From positions 1 through 64,000 of the forward strand of contig NZ_CP040098.1 of the NCBI RefSeq assembly GCF_005377625.1: a stretch of DNA of 64,000 nucleotides, in the 5' to 3' direction. Numbering within the stretch: position 1 is the stretch's first letter; each line of letters opens with the position of its first letter. The notes below the pieces were generated by a model. The model saw nothing but the letters and a program-made list of their open reading frames with translations. It ran no database searches and had not been told where the DNA came from. Below are positions 27,937 through 35,103 of this stretch, in pieces. A program made the translations under genes and the position numbers. Source of the stretch: Desulfoglaeba alkanexedens ALDC (GTDB lineage: Bacteria > Desulfobacterota > Syntrophobacteria > Syntrophobacterales > DSM-9756).

Positions 27937-28956
27937 ATGGCCTTTCGTGACCCCGTTCTGGTGACCGGCGCGGCCGGATTCATCGGTTTTCACCTGGCGC
28001 TCCGCCTGCTTCGCGACGGCCACCGGGTCGTGGGACTGGACAACGTGAACGACTACTACGACGTCAACCTGAAACACGCCCGGCTGGAACAGCTCGAGGC
28101 CTTTCCGGACTTCGCCTTCCACCGGATCGACCTGGAAGACCGCCGCGCCATGGAATCCCTTTTCGACCTTTACACGTTCCAGGTGGTCGTCCACCTGGCC
28201 GCCCAGGCCGGCGTCCGCTATTCCCTGGTCAACCCCTACACCTACGTGGACGGAAACCTGGTGGGCTTCACCCACATCCTGGAAGGCTGCCGTCACCGCG
28301 GCGTGAAACACCTGGTCTTCGCGTCCTCCAGTTCCGTCTACGGCGCCAACACCCGCATGCCCTTTTCCGTGCACCACAACGTGGACCACCCGGTGTCGCT
28401 CTACGCCGCCACGAAAAAGGCCAACGAACTCATGGCCCACGCCTACGCCCATCTCTTCCGGCTCCCCTGCACCGGTTTACGCTTTTTCACCGTCTACGGC
28501 CCCTGGGGCCGCCCCGACATGGCCCTCTTTCTCTTCACACAAGCCATGCTGGCCGGCGAACCCATCCAGGTCTTCAACCACGGCCGGATGAAACGGGACT
28601 TCACCTACATCGACGACATCATCGAAGGGGTGGTCCGGGTCATGGGACGCCCCCCCGAACCGGACCCCGGCTGGACGGGCGATCAGCCGAACCCGGGAAC
28701 CAGCAACGCTCCCTACCGCATCTACAACATCGGCAACAACCAGCCGGTGGAACTCATGGAATTCATCGAGACTCTGGAAGACTGCCTGGGGACGAAAGCG
28801 CACAAGGAACTGCTACCCATGCAGCCCGGGGACGTCCCCGCCACCTACGCCGACGTGGACGACCTGACCCGAGATTTCGGCTTCAAGCCCGCCACGTCGA
28901 TCCGCGAGGGCATCCGGCGCTTTGTGGATTGGTACCGCGCTTACTACAAAACCTAA
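27937..28956 (+). CDS. NAD-dependent epimerase, UDP-glucuronate 4-epimerase type
   Basis: A 339-residue short-chain dehydrogenase-fold sugar epimerase. The NAD loop is [17 protein letters not shown] (residue ~8), the CapI/LspL-type signature [18 protein letters not shown] follows, with [20 protein letters not shown], the catalytic Ser in ASSSSVYG and YAATKKANE for the Y-x3-K pair. The [20 protein letters not shown] and RDFTYIDDI stretches match UDP-glucuronate 4-epimerases, which feed galacturonate into surface glycans. The ATG at 27937 has CGAGGAG upstream. It stands alone, with no other polysaccharide gene close by. Confidence 0.88.
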   Translation: MAFRDPVLVTGAAGFIGFHLALRLLRDGHRVVGLDNVNDYYDVNLKHARLEQLEAFPDFAFHRIDLEDRRAMESLFDLYTFQVVVHLAAQAGVRYSLVNPYTYVDGNLVGFTHILEGCRHRGVKHLVFASSSSVYGANTRMPFSVHHNVDHPVSLYAATKKANELMAHAYAHLFRLPCTGLRFFTVYGPWGRPDMALFLFTQAMLAGEPIQVFNHGRMKRDFTYIDDIIEGVVRVMGRPPEPDPGWTGDQPNPGTSNAPYRIYNIGNNQPVELMEFIETLEDCLGTKAHKELLPMQPGDVPATYADVDDLTRDFGFKPATSIREGIRRFVDWYRAYYKT

Positions 28957-28972
28957 CCCGTAAGAAGCTGTG

Positions 28973-29053
28973 AGAAATACCCTTCAACCTTTGGGGATTG
29001 AGTGTCCGTTTTTTCGCGTAGGAGTCGTTTCCGAGCGGCACTTAACGAGCGAT
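28973..29053 (+). repeat. Direct repeat, family E, copy 1
   Basis: An ~80-bp sequence (GAGAAATACCCTTCAACC, then TTTGGGGATTGAGTGTCC and TTTTTTCGCGTAG, ending CGGCACTTAACGAGCG) that recurs in the same orientation at 33466-33545 with a few differences. It lies immediately after the epimerase gene. Confidence 0.85.
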
Positions 29054-29076
29054 TGGATGCAGATCTTTTGTTTCTT

Positions 29077-29100
29077 GTTCCCAAGCTCCAGCTTGGGAAC
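29077..29100. repeat. Family A palindrome, single copy
   Basis: One isolated 24-bp palindrome (GTTCCCAAGC / GCTTGGGAAC arms) between the family E repeat and the nuclease-family remnant; it seems to have landed within the ancestral 5' part of that gene. Confidence 0.85.
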
Positions 29101-29103
29101 GAG

Positions 29104-29553
29104 GGGAACGTCATCCTCGCCCATTGCTGGGAGGCGGCGCTGGAGTTCTTCCTGGGTCTGCACGTGGAAGAAAAGCATCTACCTCGCCGGCTGCTGGAGC
29201 GCAGGAGGGACATCATAATGGAATCCTATGCCTATGAACTGATCAAGAAGGAAGGATACGAGGAAGGCATCCGCTCGGGAATAGAACAGGGACTGCAGCA
29301 GGGAATAGAGCAGGGACTACACCAGGGAATAGAACAGGGACTGCGCCAGGGACTGCAGCAGGGGTCGCTGGAGGCCACACGGGAACATATCCTGGAGACC
29401 TTGGAGGCGCGCTTTAAGGATGTTCCCAAAGATATCCTTCAGTCCCTTCGGGAGATCCGAGATCCGGATGCGCTGAAACTCCTCTTCAGGAAGGCTCTTC
29501 GTGCCGACTCCCTGGACGCCTTCAGCAACGCGTTATCACGCTTTCTTGATTAG
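29104..29553 (+). pseudogene. C-terminal remnant of an Rpn-type (PD-(D/E)XK) transposase/nuclease-family protein
   Basis: About 150 residues survive. The first ATG that could serve as a start now is 29218 (MESYAYELIKKEGYEEG). The body has a Gln/Gly repeat made of GIEQGL and QQG units from an 18-base tandem repeat (29279-29355), then LEARFKDVPKDILQSLREI and a short helical end. This is the usual C-terminal part of Rpn/YhgA-like recombination-promoting nucleases, whose ~200-residue N-terminal nuclease domain is absent here; a family A palindrome and family E repeat occupy its place. It may still be translated as a short protein, but catalytic function is not expected. Confidence 0.6.
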
Positions 29554-29665
29554 GCGGCCGTTCCCGGAGCAGATGGTCCCTCGATGAAAAGCGGGGGTGA
29601 AAGGAGAGTCTTCGAGCTGAAACAGCGGGCTCGCCGAGAATCTCGCGCAAGGAGGTGTGGCAATA

Positions 29666-29935
29666 ATGGCAAAATTAGGATCTAAAAAAAGACCGATAGT
29701 TGTTCGAGTTCAGTCAGATGAAAGGGCAATGTATGTCGCGGAAACATGTGCGAAGCACGGATGGCACTATATCATTGGGTTTGAATTCGACAAACCAGAA
29801 GATATTTCAGATTTAGAAAAATTGCTAAATCCGTCACAGCCGGTAAAATCAAATAAAATTGGTCGGAACGATCCTTGTCCATGTGGCAGCGGAAAAAAGT
29901 ATAAGAAATGTTGTGGAGCCAATCAGGCATTGTAA
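29666..29935 (+). CDS. Small SEC-C motif protein (PBPRA1643-like)
   Basis: An 89-residue protein ending in a SEC-C zinc motif: [18 protein letters not shown] (Cys-x-Cys-x8-Cys-Cys). The first half ([20 protein letters not shown], then [20 protein letters not shown]) matches the family of short SWIM/SEC-C proteins named after PBPRA1643. The ATG at 29666 follows AAGGAGG by 10 bases. The gene is visibly A+T-rich with AAA, ATA and TTA codons, unlike every neighbour, which points to recent acquisition. It probably binds zinc and perhaps nucleic acid or ribosome-associated partners; its role is not known. Confidence 0.78.
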   Translation: MAKLGSKKRPIVVRVQSDERAMYVAETCAKHGWHYIIGFEFDKPEDISDLEKLLNPSQPVKSNKIGRNDPCPCGSGKKYKKCCGANQAL

Positions 29936-30135
29936 AATTTACGCCAACTACACCATGCAATGGATTCGCAGGATCGGGCCGCCTTGACTCATTCGTAGTG
30001 TGGTGTTAGCGTGCTTAAAAAACAGCATGATGCCCTGCTCACCAGTGATTATGACCGTTGAGCACGGTCACTGAACGGGTTGCAGTAATCGCGGGCCCGA
30101 ATGAATCAACCCAATCTCGCAAGGAGTATACAATC

Positions 30136-30513
30136 ATGAAACGAACCGTAATTGCCTCCGTATTAGCCGCCGCCCTGATTCTATCCGCTGGCATATCGCT
30201 TGGGGATGATCAGCAGGGCACGATCTATGGCAACCAGCTCATGACACAACAAGAGCGTAATGAGTATCGCACCAAAATGCGCGCCGCGAAAACTGACGAG
30301 GAAAGAGAGCAAATTCGTAAGGAGCATCACGAGCGCATGAAGGAACGAGCCAAGGCTCAGGGCGTCACCTTGCCGGACGAGCCCCCTACTAGAGGTGGCG
30401 GCATGGGACCGGGCAATGGTCACATGGGATCGGGCGGTGGCATGGGATCGGGCGGTGGTCACATGGGGCCGGGCGGCGGCATGGGACCGGGCGGCGGCGG
30501 CCGTGGGCGCTGA
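30136..30513 (+). CDS. Secreted protein with Gly/Met/His-rich tail
   Basis: A 125-residue protein from ATG 30136 (AAGGAG upstream). Residues 1-23 form a Sec signal peptide (KRTVIASVLAAALILSAGIS, cleavage near SLG-DD). The middle is charged and helical (MTQQERNEYRTKMRAAKTDE, then EEREQIRKEHHERMKERAKA). The end is a tandem of GGGMGPG, GHMG and GSGGGMGSG units. Relatives of the helical part occur as small periplasmic proteins of unknown function. The Met and His repeats suggest possible copper or other soft-metal binding, which is inference. Nothing recognisable lies in the ~200 bases upstream. Confidence 0.75.
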   Translation: MKRTVIASVLAAALILSAGISLGDDQQGTIYGNQLMTQQERNEYRTKMRAAKTDEEREQIRKEHHERMKERAKAQGVTLPDEPPTRGGGMGPGNGHMGSGGGMGSGGGHMGPGGGMGPGGGGRGR

Positions 30514-30657
30514 TCCGCAGCACGTCAGGCACCGTAGATTGACATGGGATGAGAATCGTCGAAGGGTGCGGATATTTTAGAACGACATCCAGGGTGACCC
30601 TCTGAAGTAGATCCAGATGGCCTTGAAGCAGCAAGCGCATCAGGTTCGTTTCCCCTC

Positions 30658-30681
30658 GTTCCCAAGCTGGAGCTTGGGAAC
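30658..30681. repeat. Family A palindrome
   Basis: A 24-bp palindrome, with a partial second copy (CAGCTTGGGAACAAGG) at about 30696-30711. The stretch 30514-30657 holds no feature that I recognise. Confidence 0.8.
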
Positions 30682-30708
30682 AAGGTGGAAGGTACAGCTT
30701 GGGAACAA

Positions 30709-30835
30709 GGTCAAAAAATCTCCCTCTCCCTTGATGGGAGAGGGTTGGGGTGAGGGTGAGAAAATTAACGTATGTCAATCAGTTACATTCCCCTCCCCTT
30801 AATCCCCTCCCACAAGGGGAGGGGAAATAGAATTT
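30709..30835. repeat. MITE-like family D, central part
   Basis: CAAAAAATCTCCCTCTCCC, a CTTGATGGGAGAGGG hairpin, GGGTGAGGGTGAGAAAAT, GTATGTCAATCAGTTAC, and the CCCCTCCC...GGGGAGGG hairpin match 12955-13080. Both GGTAGC ends are missing here, replaced by family A repeats on each side. Confidence 0.75.
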
Positions 30836-30837
30836 CC

Positions 30838-30895
30838 CTCGTTCCCAAGCTCTGGCTTGGGAACGGCCTCACCGAAGCTGGAGCTTGGGAACAAG
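30838..30895. repeat. Family A repeat, short form
   Basis: Palindrome at 30841-30864 followed by GGCCTCACCGAAGCTGGAGC and a half-palindrome TTGGGAAC, like 26006-26083 with part deleted. The flank GAAGCAAAAGATCTGCACCC is also shared with 26085-26105. Confidence 0.8.
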
Positions 30896-31025
30896 AAGCA
30901 AAAGATCTGCACCCATCGTCGAAGATAGTAGCGGGAAAGAGATAGTCATTCTGTAAAGCTTCAACCGAAATTGAAATTTTCCTTCGTATCCTTTAATGAA
31001 TAAATCGTCTCATGAATGTATTTGG

Positions 31026-31065
31026 TAGCGTTCTAAAGTATTAAGGTCTCCACTTTAGAACGCTA
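31026..31065. repeat. Miniature inverted repeat, possible family D end pair
   Basis: TAGCGTTCTAAAGT and ACTTTAGAACGCTA are perfect 14-bp inverted arms around 12 bases. The left arm with its preceding GG equals the left end of the family D element (GGTAGCGTTCTAAA), so this may be an element reduced to its two ends. Confidence 0.65.
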
Positions 31066-31144
31066 GCAAGGTGTTTCTGGCCAGTCTCCCGGCTGTGGGA
31101 ATGGAAGCCAAGGACTTTATGTAGGCCGCTTACCTGAATCCGGC

Positions 31145-31209
31145 CCGTTTATTGGGTCTGGGTTGAGATCCTGTTTGAGGGCTTGATGCCTAACCCCAGA
31201 CCCAAACGG
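31145..31209 (-). other. Long imperfect hairpin after bioB
   Basis: CCGTTT-ATT-GGGTCTGGGTT (31145-31164) is complementary to AACCCCAGACCCAAACGG (31192-31209) with a small bulge and a 27-base loop. It lies 10 bases past the bioB stop. There is no T-run, so it is more likely a 3' stabiliser or insertion-element trace than an intrinsic terminator. Confidence 0.45.
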
Positions 31210-31218
31210 ACGTAAATG

Positions 31219-32226
31219 TCAAGAAAGGGGGTTGTGATAGGACCCGGGCCGGGGCGTGAGTCCCAGGTCCCGCAGCAAGGCCAGGTCGTTGTCCAGACGG
31301 CGACCGGCGGTGGTGAGGTAGTCGCCGGTCATGAGGCCGCTGGCCCCGGCATAAAATATCAACGGATGCAGTTCTTTGAGGTTGTGTTGCCGGCCGCCGC
31401 AGACGATGATCTCCCGGTCGGGTAGGGCGTATCTAAGAAAAGCGATGATTTTGAGGCAGCGAAGGGGCGTCAGATGGCGCAGGCCCGCGGCGACGGTGCC
31501 GGGTATGGGTGTCAGAAAATTCACTGGAACGGCGTCGACCCGTAGTTTCCTTAATGTCAGGGCCAGCTCCAGGATCTGATCGTCGGATTCACCCAGGCCG
31601 AAGATGCCTCCGCAGCACAAAGACAGGCCGGCCCGACGGGCCTCTTGCAGGGTGCGCAGGCGTTCTTCGTAGGTGTGGGTGGTGCAGACGGCGGCAAAAT
31701 GGCTGGCGGCGGTCTCAAGGTTGTGGTGGTAGCGCGTCACCCCGGCGGCTTTCAGGGCTTCCATCTGATTTTTCCCGATGATGCCCAGGGAGGCGCAGGT
31801 GCTCAGGCGGACGGGGTCGATTTGTGAAAGGGCTTGGGCCACCCGGCGGGTTTCTTCGGGCGGCAGTCCCCGGCCGCTCGTGACAATGGAATAGCGGTTG
31901 ACCGGGGTGTCTTCCAGGCGTTTCCCCGGCGCGGCCAGCTCTTCGACCGACTGCAGGGGATAGACCGGGGCGTCGGTCGTCGCCCGGATGGATTGGGAGC
32001 AGAACGAGCAGTCCTCGGAGCAGCGACCTGATTTGCCGTTGTGTATGGCGCAAAGGTGAATGGTTCTGCCGAAATGAGCCTCGCGCAGCAGGTCGGCCCC
32101 GGCGCAAAAGGGCAGGAGATCCTCCTCCGGCGTGCTCAGCAGGCCGCGGAGAAGCACCGCGTCCAAAACCTCTCCGGCCAAGGTCCGCCGCGCCAGTTTC
32201 AGAAAATAGAGACGTTTATCGATCAT
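31219..32226 (-). CDS. bioB: Biotin synthase
   Basis: A 335-residue radical-SAM enzyme that inserts sulfur into dethiobiotin. The radical-SAM cysteines are in CSEDCSFC (residues ~69-76), preceded by [12 protein letters not shown]; the SAM-binding and second-cluster regions include [31 protein letters not shown] and [10 protein letters not shown]. The C-terminus [12 protein letters not shown] is canonical. ATG 32226 is chosen over a GTG three codons earlier. No other biotin gene is adjacent, and the gene sits among dispersed repeats, so it may have been moved here. Confidence 0.93.
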   Translation of the reverse strand: MIDKRLYFLKLARRTLAGEVLDAVLLRGLLSTPEEDLLPFCAGADLLREAHFGRTIHLCAIHNGKSGRCSEDCSFCSQSIRATTDAPVYPLQSVEELAAPGKRLEDTPVNRYSIVTSGRGLPPEETRRVAQALSQIDPVRLSTCASLGIIGKNQMEALKAAGVTRYHHNLETAASHFAAVCTTHTYEERLRTLQEARRAGLSLCCGGIFGLGESDDQILELALTLRKLRVDAVPVNFLTPIPGTVAAGLRHLTPLRCLKIIAFLRYALPDREIIVCGGRQHNLKELHPLIFYAGASGLMTGDYLTTAGRRLDNDLALLRDLGLTPRPGSYHNPLS

Positions 32227-32295
32227 ACCAGGCAAAACCTTCGCGAAAAGCCCGGCTCAGGGCGGCCGGGGTTATCTCCTCCAAGGGTTCGATGT

Positions 32296-33423
32296 TCAGA
32301 TTTGTCCTGCCTTCAAGCCGCAAAGGTCCGTTTGTGCTGCGTCCAGGACGTCCTGTGCACACGACATATGATCGCGGAGCGATGCCGCACCGATACGGAC
32401 GCGAATCAGAATCACGGCGTTGTCATGCCGGAAGGGGGACTTTCGGATGAGCTCGGACAATTTTTCTGCCACTCTCCTGGCTTCCTCCAGGGCGGCATAA
32501 GGCAGGATGACCACGAATTCAGCACTTCCGGTCCTTCCGATGAACCCGTCGCCCTCGGGAAGCGTTTCCATGAGAAGCCCGCTCACGTGCCGGAGCACCG
32601 GTCCCACCAAGTCCACGTGGCCGCTTCCCTCATCCACGAAGTCGAGGTTCACGGCCAGCACCGACAGGGGCTTCCCCATGCGGCGCGCCCGGCGCAATTC
32701 CCGTTCCAGCACGGTGTGAATCTGGAAAAAGTTGAGCAGCCCCGTCACGCGGTCGCGATCCGAAAGATCCTTCACGCGTTCATAGGCGAGGCAGTTGTCC
32801 ATGCAGAGGGCGATCTTGATTCCCAACTGTTCCAGGAGTTCGGTGCCGTCCTTGGGCCGGTAATGGTCGGGATCCGAACTCCCGAGAAACAGGCAGCCGA
32901 AAAACAGGTCGTGCACGGTCAGAGGCAGCAGCAGCCCCGAGCGCGCGGGATCCTGCCCGCGGCGGGCGAGTACGCCGGTGAGCACGTCGATCTCCGCCGG
33001 CGGCAGAAACACGGGCCTGGGCGAGCCGTTGAAGCGCTTCATCGCTTCTTGAGGAGCCATGGAAGCGATCCATGTGCCCTTCGACACTTCTTCACCGCCC
33101 TCGGCCAGGTCCGGAAAAAACCGCTCCCCCAGGTCCGGGTGGGACAGGAAGAGAACGGTCCAGTCGATTCCGAACCGCTCTTTGATTTCCTGAAGCAGGT
33201 GACGCGCCAGACCGCTGAACTCACGGGTTCTGAACAGGATGCGCTCGATTTCGAGAAACTGCCGCCAAATCTTTTCGTTGGCCGCCGCCGTGCGACGGAC
33301 TTCCTCCAGGCGTTGTTTCAGCCGCAGGTTTTCGTGGTGAAGTTCGAGAAGGCGCGACGGTGACACCGAATACACGCTGCCGTCCATGGTCGTGCGGGAG
33401 AACTTACCCGTTTCGTCGGTCAT
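32296..33423 (-). CDS. DUF484/GAF-type sensor with degenerate GGDEF domain
   Basis: A 375-residue cytoplasmic protein from ATG 33423. Residues about 15-50 form a coiled coil (LELHHENLRLKQRLEEVR), 50-205 a GAF-like sensor of the DUF484 kind (WTVLFLSHPDLG; LLPLTVHDLFFGCLFLGS), and 210-375 a diguanylate-cyclase fold (DRDRVTGLLNFFQIHTVLER, a normal N-terminal signature). At the active site the GGDEF motif reads GSAEF (RTGSAEFVVILP), so the metal-binding Asp is lost and cyclase activity is unlikely. It may bind c-di-GMP or GTP, or act by contact. No I-site RxxD is apparent before the motif. Confidence 0.78.
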   Translation of the reverse strand: MTDETGKFSRTTMDGSVYSVSPSRLLELHHENLRLKQRLEEVRRTAAANEKIWRQFLEIERILFRTREFSGLARHLLQEIKERFGIDWTVLFLSHPDLGERFFPDLAEGGEEVSKGTWIASMAPQEAMKRFNGSPRPVFLPPAEIDVLTGVLARRGQDPARSGLLLPLTVHDLFFGCLFLGSSDPDHYRPKDGTELLEQLGIKIALCMDNCLAYERVKDLSDRDRVTGLLNFFQIHTVLERELRRARRMGKPLSVLAVNLDFVDEGSGHVDLVGPVLRHVSGLLMETLPEGDGFIGRTGSAEFVVILPYAALEEARRVAEKLSELIRKSPFRHDNAVILIRVRIGAASLRDHMSCAQDVLDAAQTDLCGLKAGQI

Positions 33424-33465
33424 GAGTCCGCCAGCCTCGCTCGGTGAGAGGTAAGGATCTGTCTG

Positions 33466-33545
33466 AGAATACCCTTCACCCTTTGGGGATTGAGTGTCCG
33501 TTTTTTCGCGTAGCGACGGTTCGCGAACAGCACTTAAGGAGCGGC
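33466..33545 (+). repeat. Direct repeat, family E, copy 2
   Basis: GAGAATACCCTTCACCC, TTTGGGGATTGAGTGTCC and TTTTTTCGCGTAGCG, then CAGCACTTAAGGAGCGG: an ~80-bp near copy of 28973-29053 in the same orientation. The TGTCTGAGAATACCCTT part also occurs inverted near 57043-57060. Confidence 0.85.
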
Positions 33546-33548
33546 TCA

Positions 33549-33678
33549 TGCCCTGTAGGAGCCGGCTTGCCGGCGATCCGCATCGCGGCCAAGGCCGCTC
33601 CTACAAAGATCACATCGCGGCCAAGGCCGCTCCTACAAAGATCACATCGCGGCGAGGGCCGTTCCTACAGGAACAAGG
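33549..33678. repeat. REP-like repeat cluster, family B
   Basis: CCTGTAGGAGCCGGCTTGCC, then three spaced copies of an ATCGCGGCCAAGGCCGCTCC-type unit (CTACAAAGATCAC spacers), ending CCTACAGGAAC. Spacing is about 30 bases. The remaining bases to the pcm stop show no feature. Confidence 0.85.
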
Positions 33679-33813
33679 AACCTCATCAGGGCCCGACTTT
33701 CAGGGCTTGTTTTTGGACAAGCCCTAAGGAGCCCGATGGTTGGCTCCAGCGTCTGTTTTTGGCCGCAACGCCCGAGGGAATACCGCTGACTCGCTTGCAG
33801 GCCTTTGCCTCAT

Positions 33814-34455
33814 TTATTCCTCCCAGCCCCACTTGCCCACCAGGTCCACAAACCGGCATCCCCCCAGCGTGGTCTTACGAATGCCCTCCGGCACTCGTTC
33901 CACCAGGATCAGTTCCTGGGAAAGCCGGTCGCCCATGGGAAGCACCAGGCGTCCGCCCATGCTTAGCTGATCCACCAGGGGCTGCGGCACCCGGGGCGCT
34001 CCGGCGGAAACCAGTATCGCATCGAAGGGAGCCTCCTCGGGCCAGCCCAGCGTCCCGTCCCCAACCCTGTAGACCACGTTCCGGTAGCCCAAGCTGTTCA
34101 GCACCTCCCGCGCCCGGTGAAGGAGCGATGGAATTCTTTCGATGGTGAAAACCCGGTCCGCGAGTTCCGCCAGGACGGCGGTCTGGTAGCCGGAACCCGT
34201 TCCCAGTTCAAGGACCTTTTCGTGGCCTTCCAGCCCCAGGGCTTCGGTCATGAGAGCCACGATGTAGGGCTGTGAGATGGTTTGCTTTTCGCCGATGGGC
34301 AGGGGATGGTCGGCATAGGCCTGCGCCGCCAGCGCTTCATCCACAAAGAGATGCCGCGGGACCTTCCGCATGGCATCGAGGACGCGCGGGTCATGGATTC
34401 CGCGTGTGACCAGCTGGGTTTCCACCATGCGGTCACGAGCTTTCTGAAAATTCAT
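33814..34455 (-). CDS. pcm: Protein-L-isoaspartate O-methyltransferase
   Basis: A 213-residue SAM-dependent enzyme that methylates isoaspartyl residues so that aged proteins are repaired. It starts [20 protein letters not shown], with the substrate loop [15 protein letters not shown] and SAM motif [17 protein letters not shown] (residue ~80), then [20 protein letters not shown] and [12 protein letters not shown] 34455 is chosen over GTG 34461 by family start. A TTGACA element lies about 125 bases upstream on the same strand. Confidence 0.93.
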   Translation of the reverse strand: MNFQKARDRMVETQLVTRGIHDPRVLDAMRKVPRHLFVDEALAAQAYADHPLPIGEKQTISQPYIVALMTEALGLEGHEKVLELGTGSGYQTAVLAELADRVFTIERIPSLLHRAREVLNSLGYRNVVYRVGDGTLGWPEEAPFDAILVSAGAPRVPQPLVDQLSMGGRLVLPMGDRLSQELILVERVPEGIRKTTLGGCRFVDLVGKWGWEE

Positions 34456-34556
34456 GTTCACGGGATCACGCTTCGTCAGGGGTCAGCGGGAATCGGCGCC
34501 GCCCGGTCATGCCATGTATCCATTTGTTGGACGGGCTCGTGATAAAAACGCCTTCC

Positions 34557-34585
34557 CCCATAGAACTATCCGAGAATATTGTCAA
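34557..34585 (-). promoter_or_regulatory. Possible sigma70-type promoter for pcm
   Basis: On the minus strand TTGACA (34585-34580) is followed after 17 bases by TATGGG (34562-34557). The -35 is perfect and the -10 weak. It is about 100 bases upstream of pcm in an otherwise empty gap. Confidence 0.4.
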
Positions 34586-34706
34586 TTCCTTTTTACTAGT
34601 GCGAGTCGGACCGCAGTCCCTCGGCGCCCGGTCCTGCAGCGGGCTTTCCACCGGCGTCGGCTCCCTGTTAGACTTGTCAAAAATGACGGTATCCACGGAG
34701 GCCTTC

Positions 34707-35018
34707 ATGGAAGATCGCGAGTACACGGTTATCGACATCATCCGCGACCCGCGACCCTGGGTGTATGAAGCCATGGAACTCACGCGGACCGGTCACCATT
34801 ATATCTACCGGTTCGACGCCCTCGAAGGGATCTTTACCCGGGCCACCGTGCCTGCGGGAGCAGCCTCCACGCATTTCCGACCCCTTGGAGTCCATGACAA
34901 GCTGCCGTTAGGCGGCTGGCGCGTCGTCGAAAAAAGGACTTTGCCGAAAAGCCCGCTCCGGCTGATCGACGTCAGGGAACCGCTCAGTGAAGCGGCCGGC
35001 AAAGGCTCCAACCTTTAG
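34707..35018 (+). CDS. Small protein of unknown function
   Basis: A 103-residue soluble protein, MEDREYTVIDIIRDPRPWVY at the start and SPLRLIDVREPL near the end. The ATG at 34707 follows GGAGG by six bases, so it is preferred over the in-frame ATG at 34683. It has several paired acidic and basic strands and no cysteine, signal or membrane segment. No family is recognised. G+C at third codon positions and a proper ribosome-binding site support that it is real. It is convergent with the large protein gene that follows. Confidence 0.5.
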   Translation: MEDREYTVIDIIRDPRPWVYEAMELTRTGHHYIYRFDALEGIFTRATVPAGAASTHFRPLGVHDKLPLGGWRVVEKRTLPKSPLRLIDVREPLSEAAGKGSNL

Positions 35019-35103
35019 CAAATCCAGCTGCGGGCATAACACGGCGGGTTTCCGTCGCCCGCACCGTTCCACGTGGGGCGCTCCTGCGATGCGCACGGAA
35101 ACT

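Noticed and set aside
29585-29686. 33-codon frame between the Rpn remnant and the SEC-C gene
   Set aside because: Arg-rich, no conserved pattern, and it overlaps the SEC-C ribosome-binding site and start.
33549-33678. CRISPR-like spaced repeats
   Set aside because: Repeat units are palindromic REP sequences and the spacers (ACAAAGATCAC) are identical to each other.
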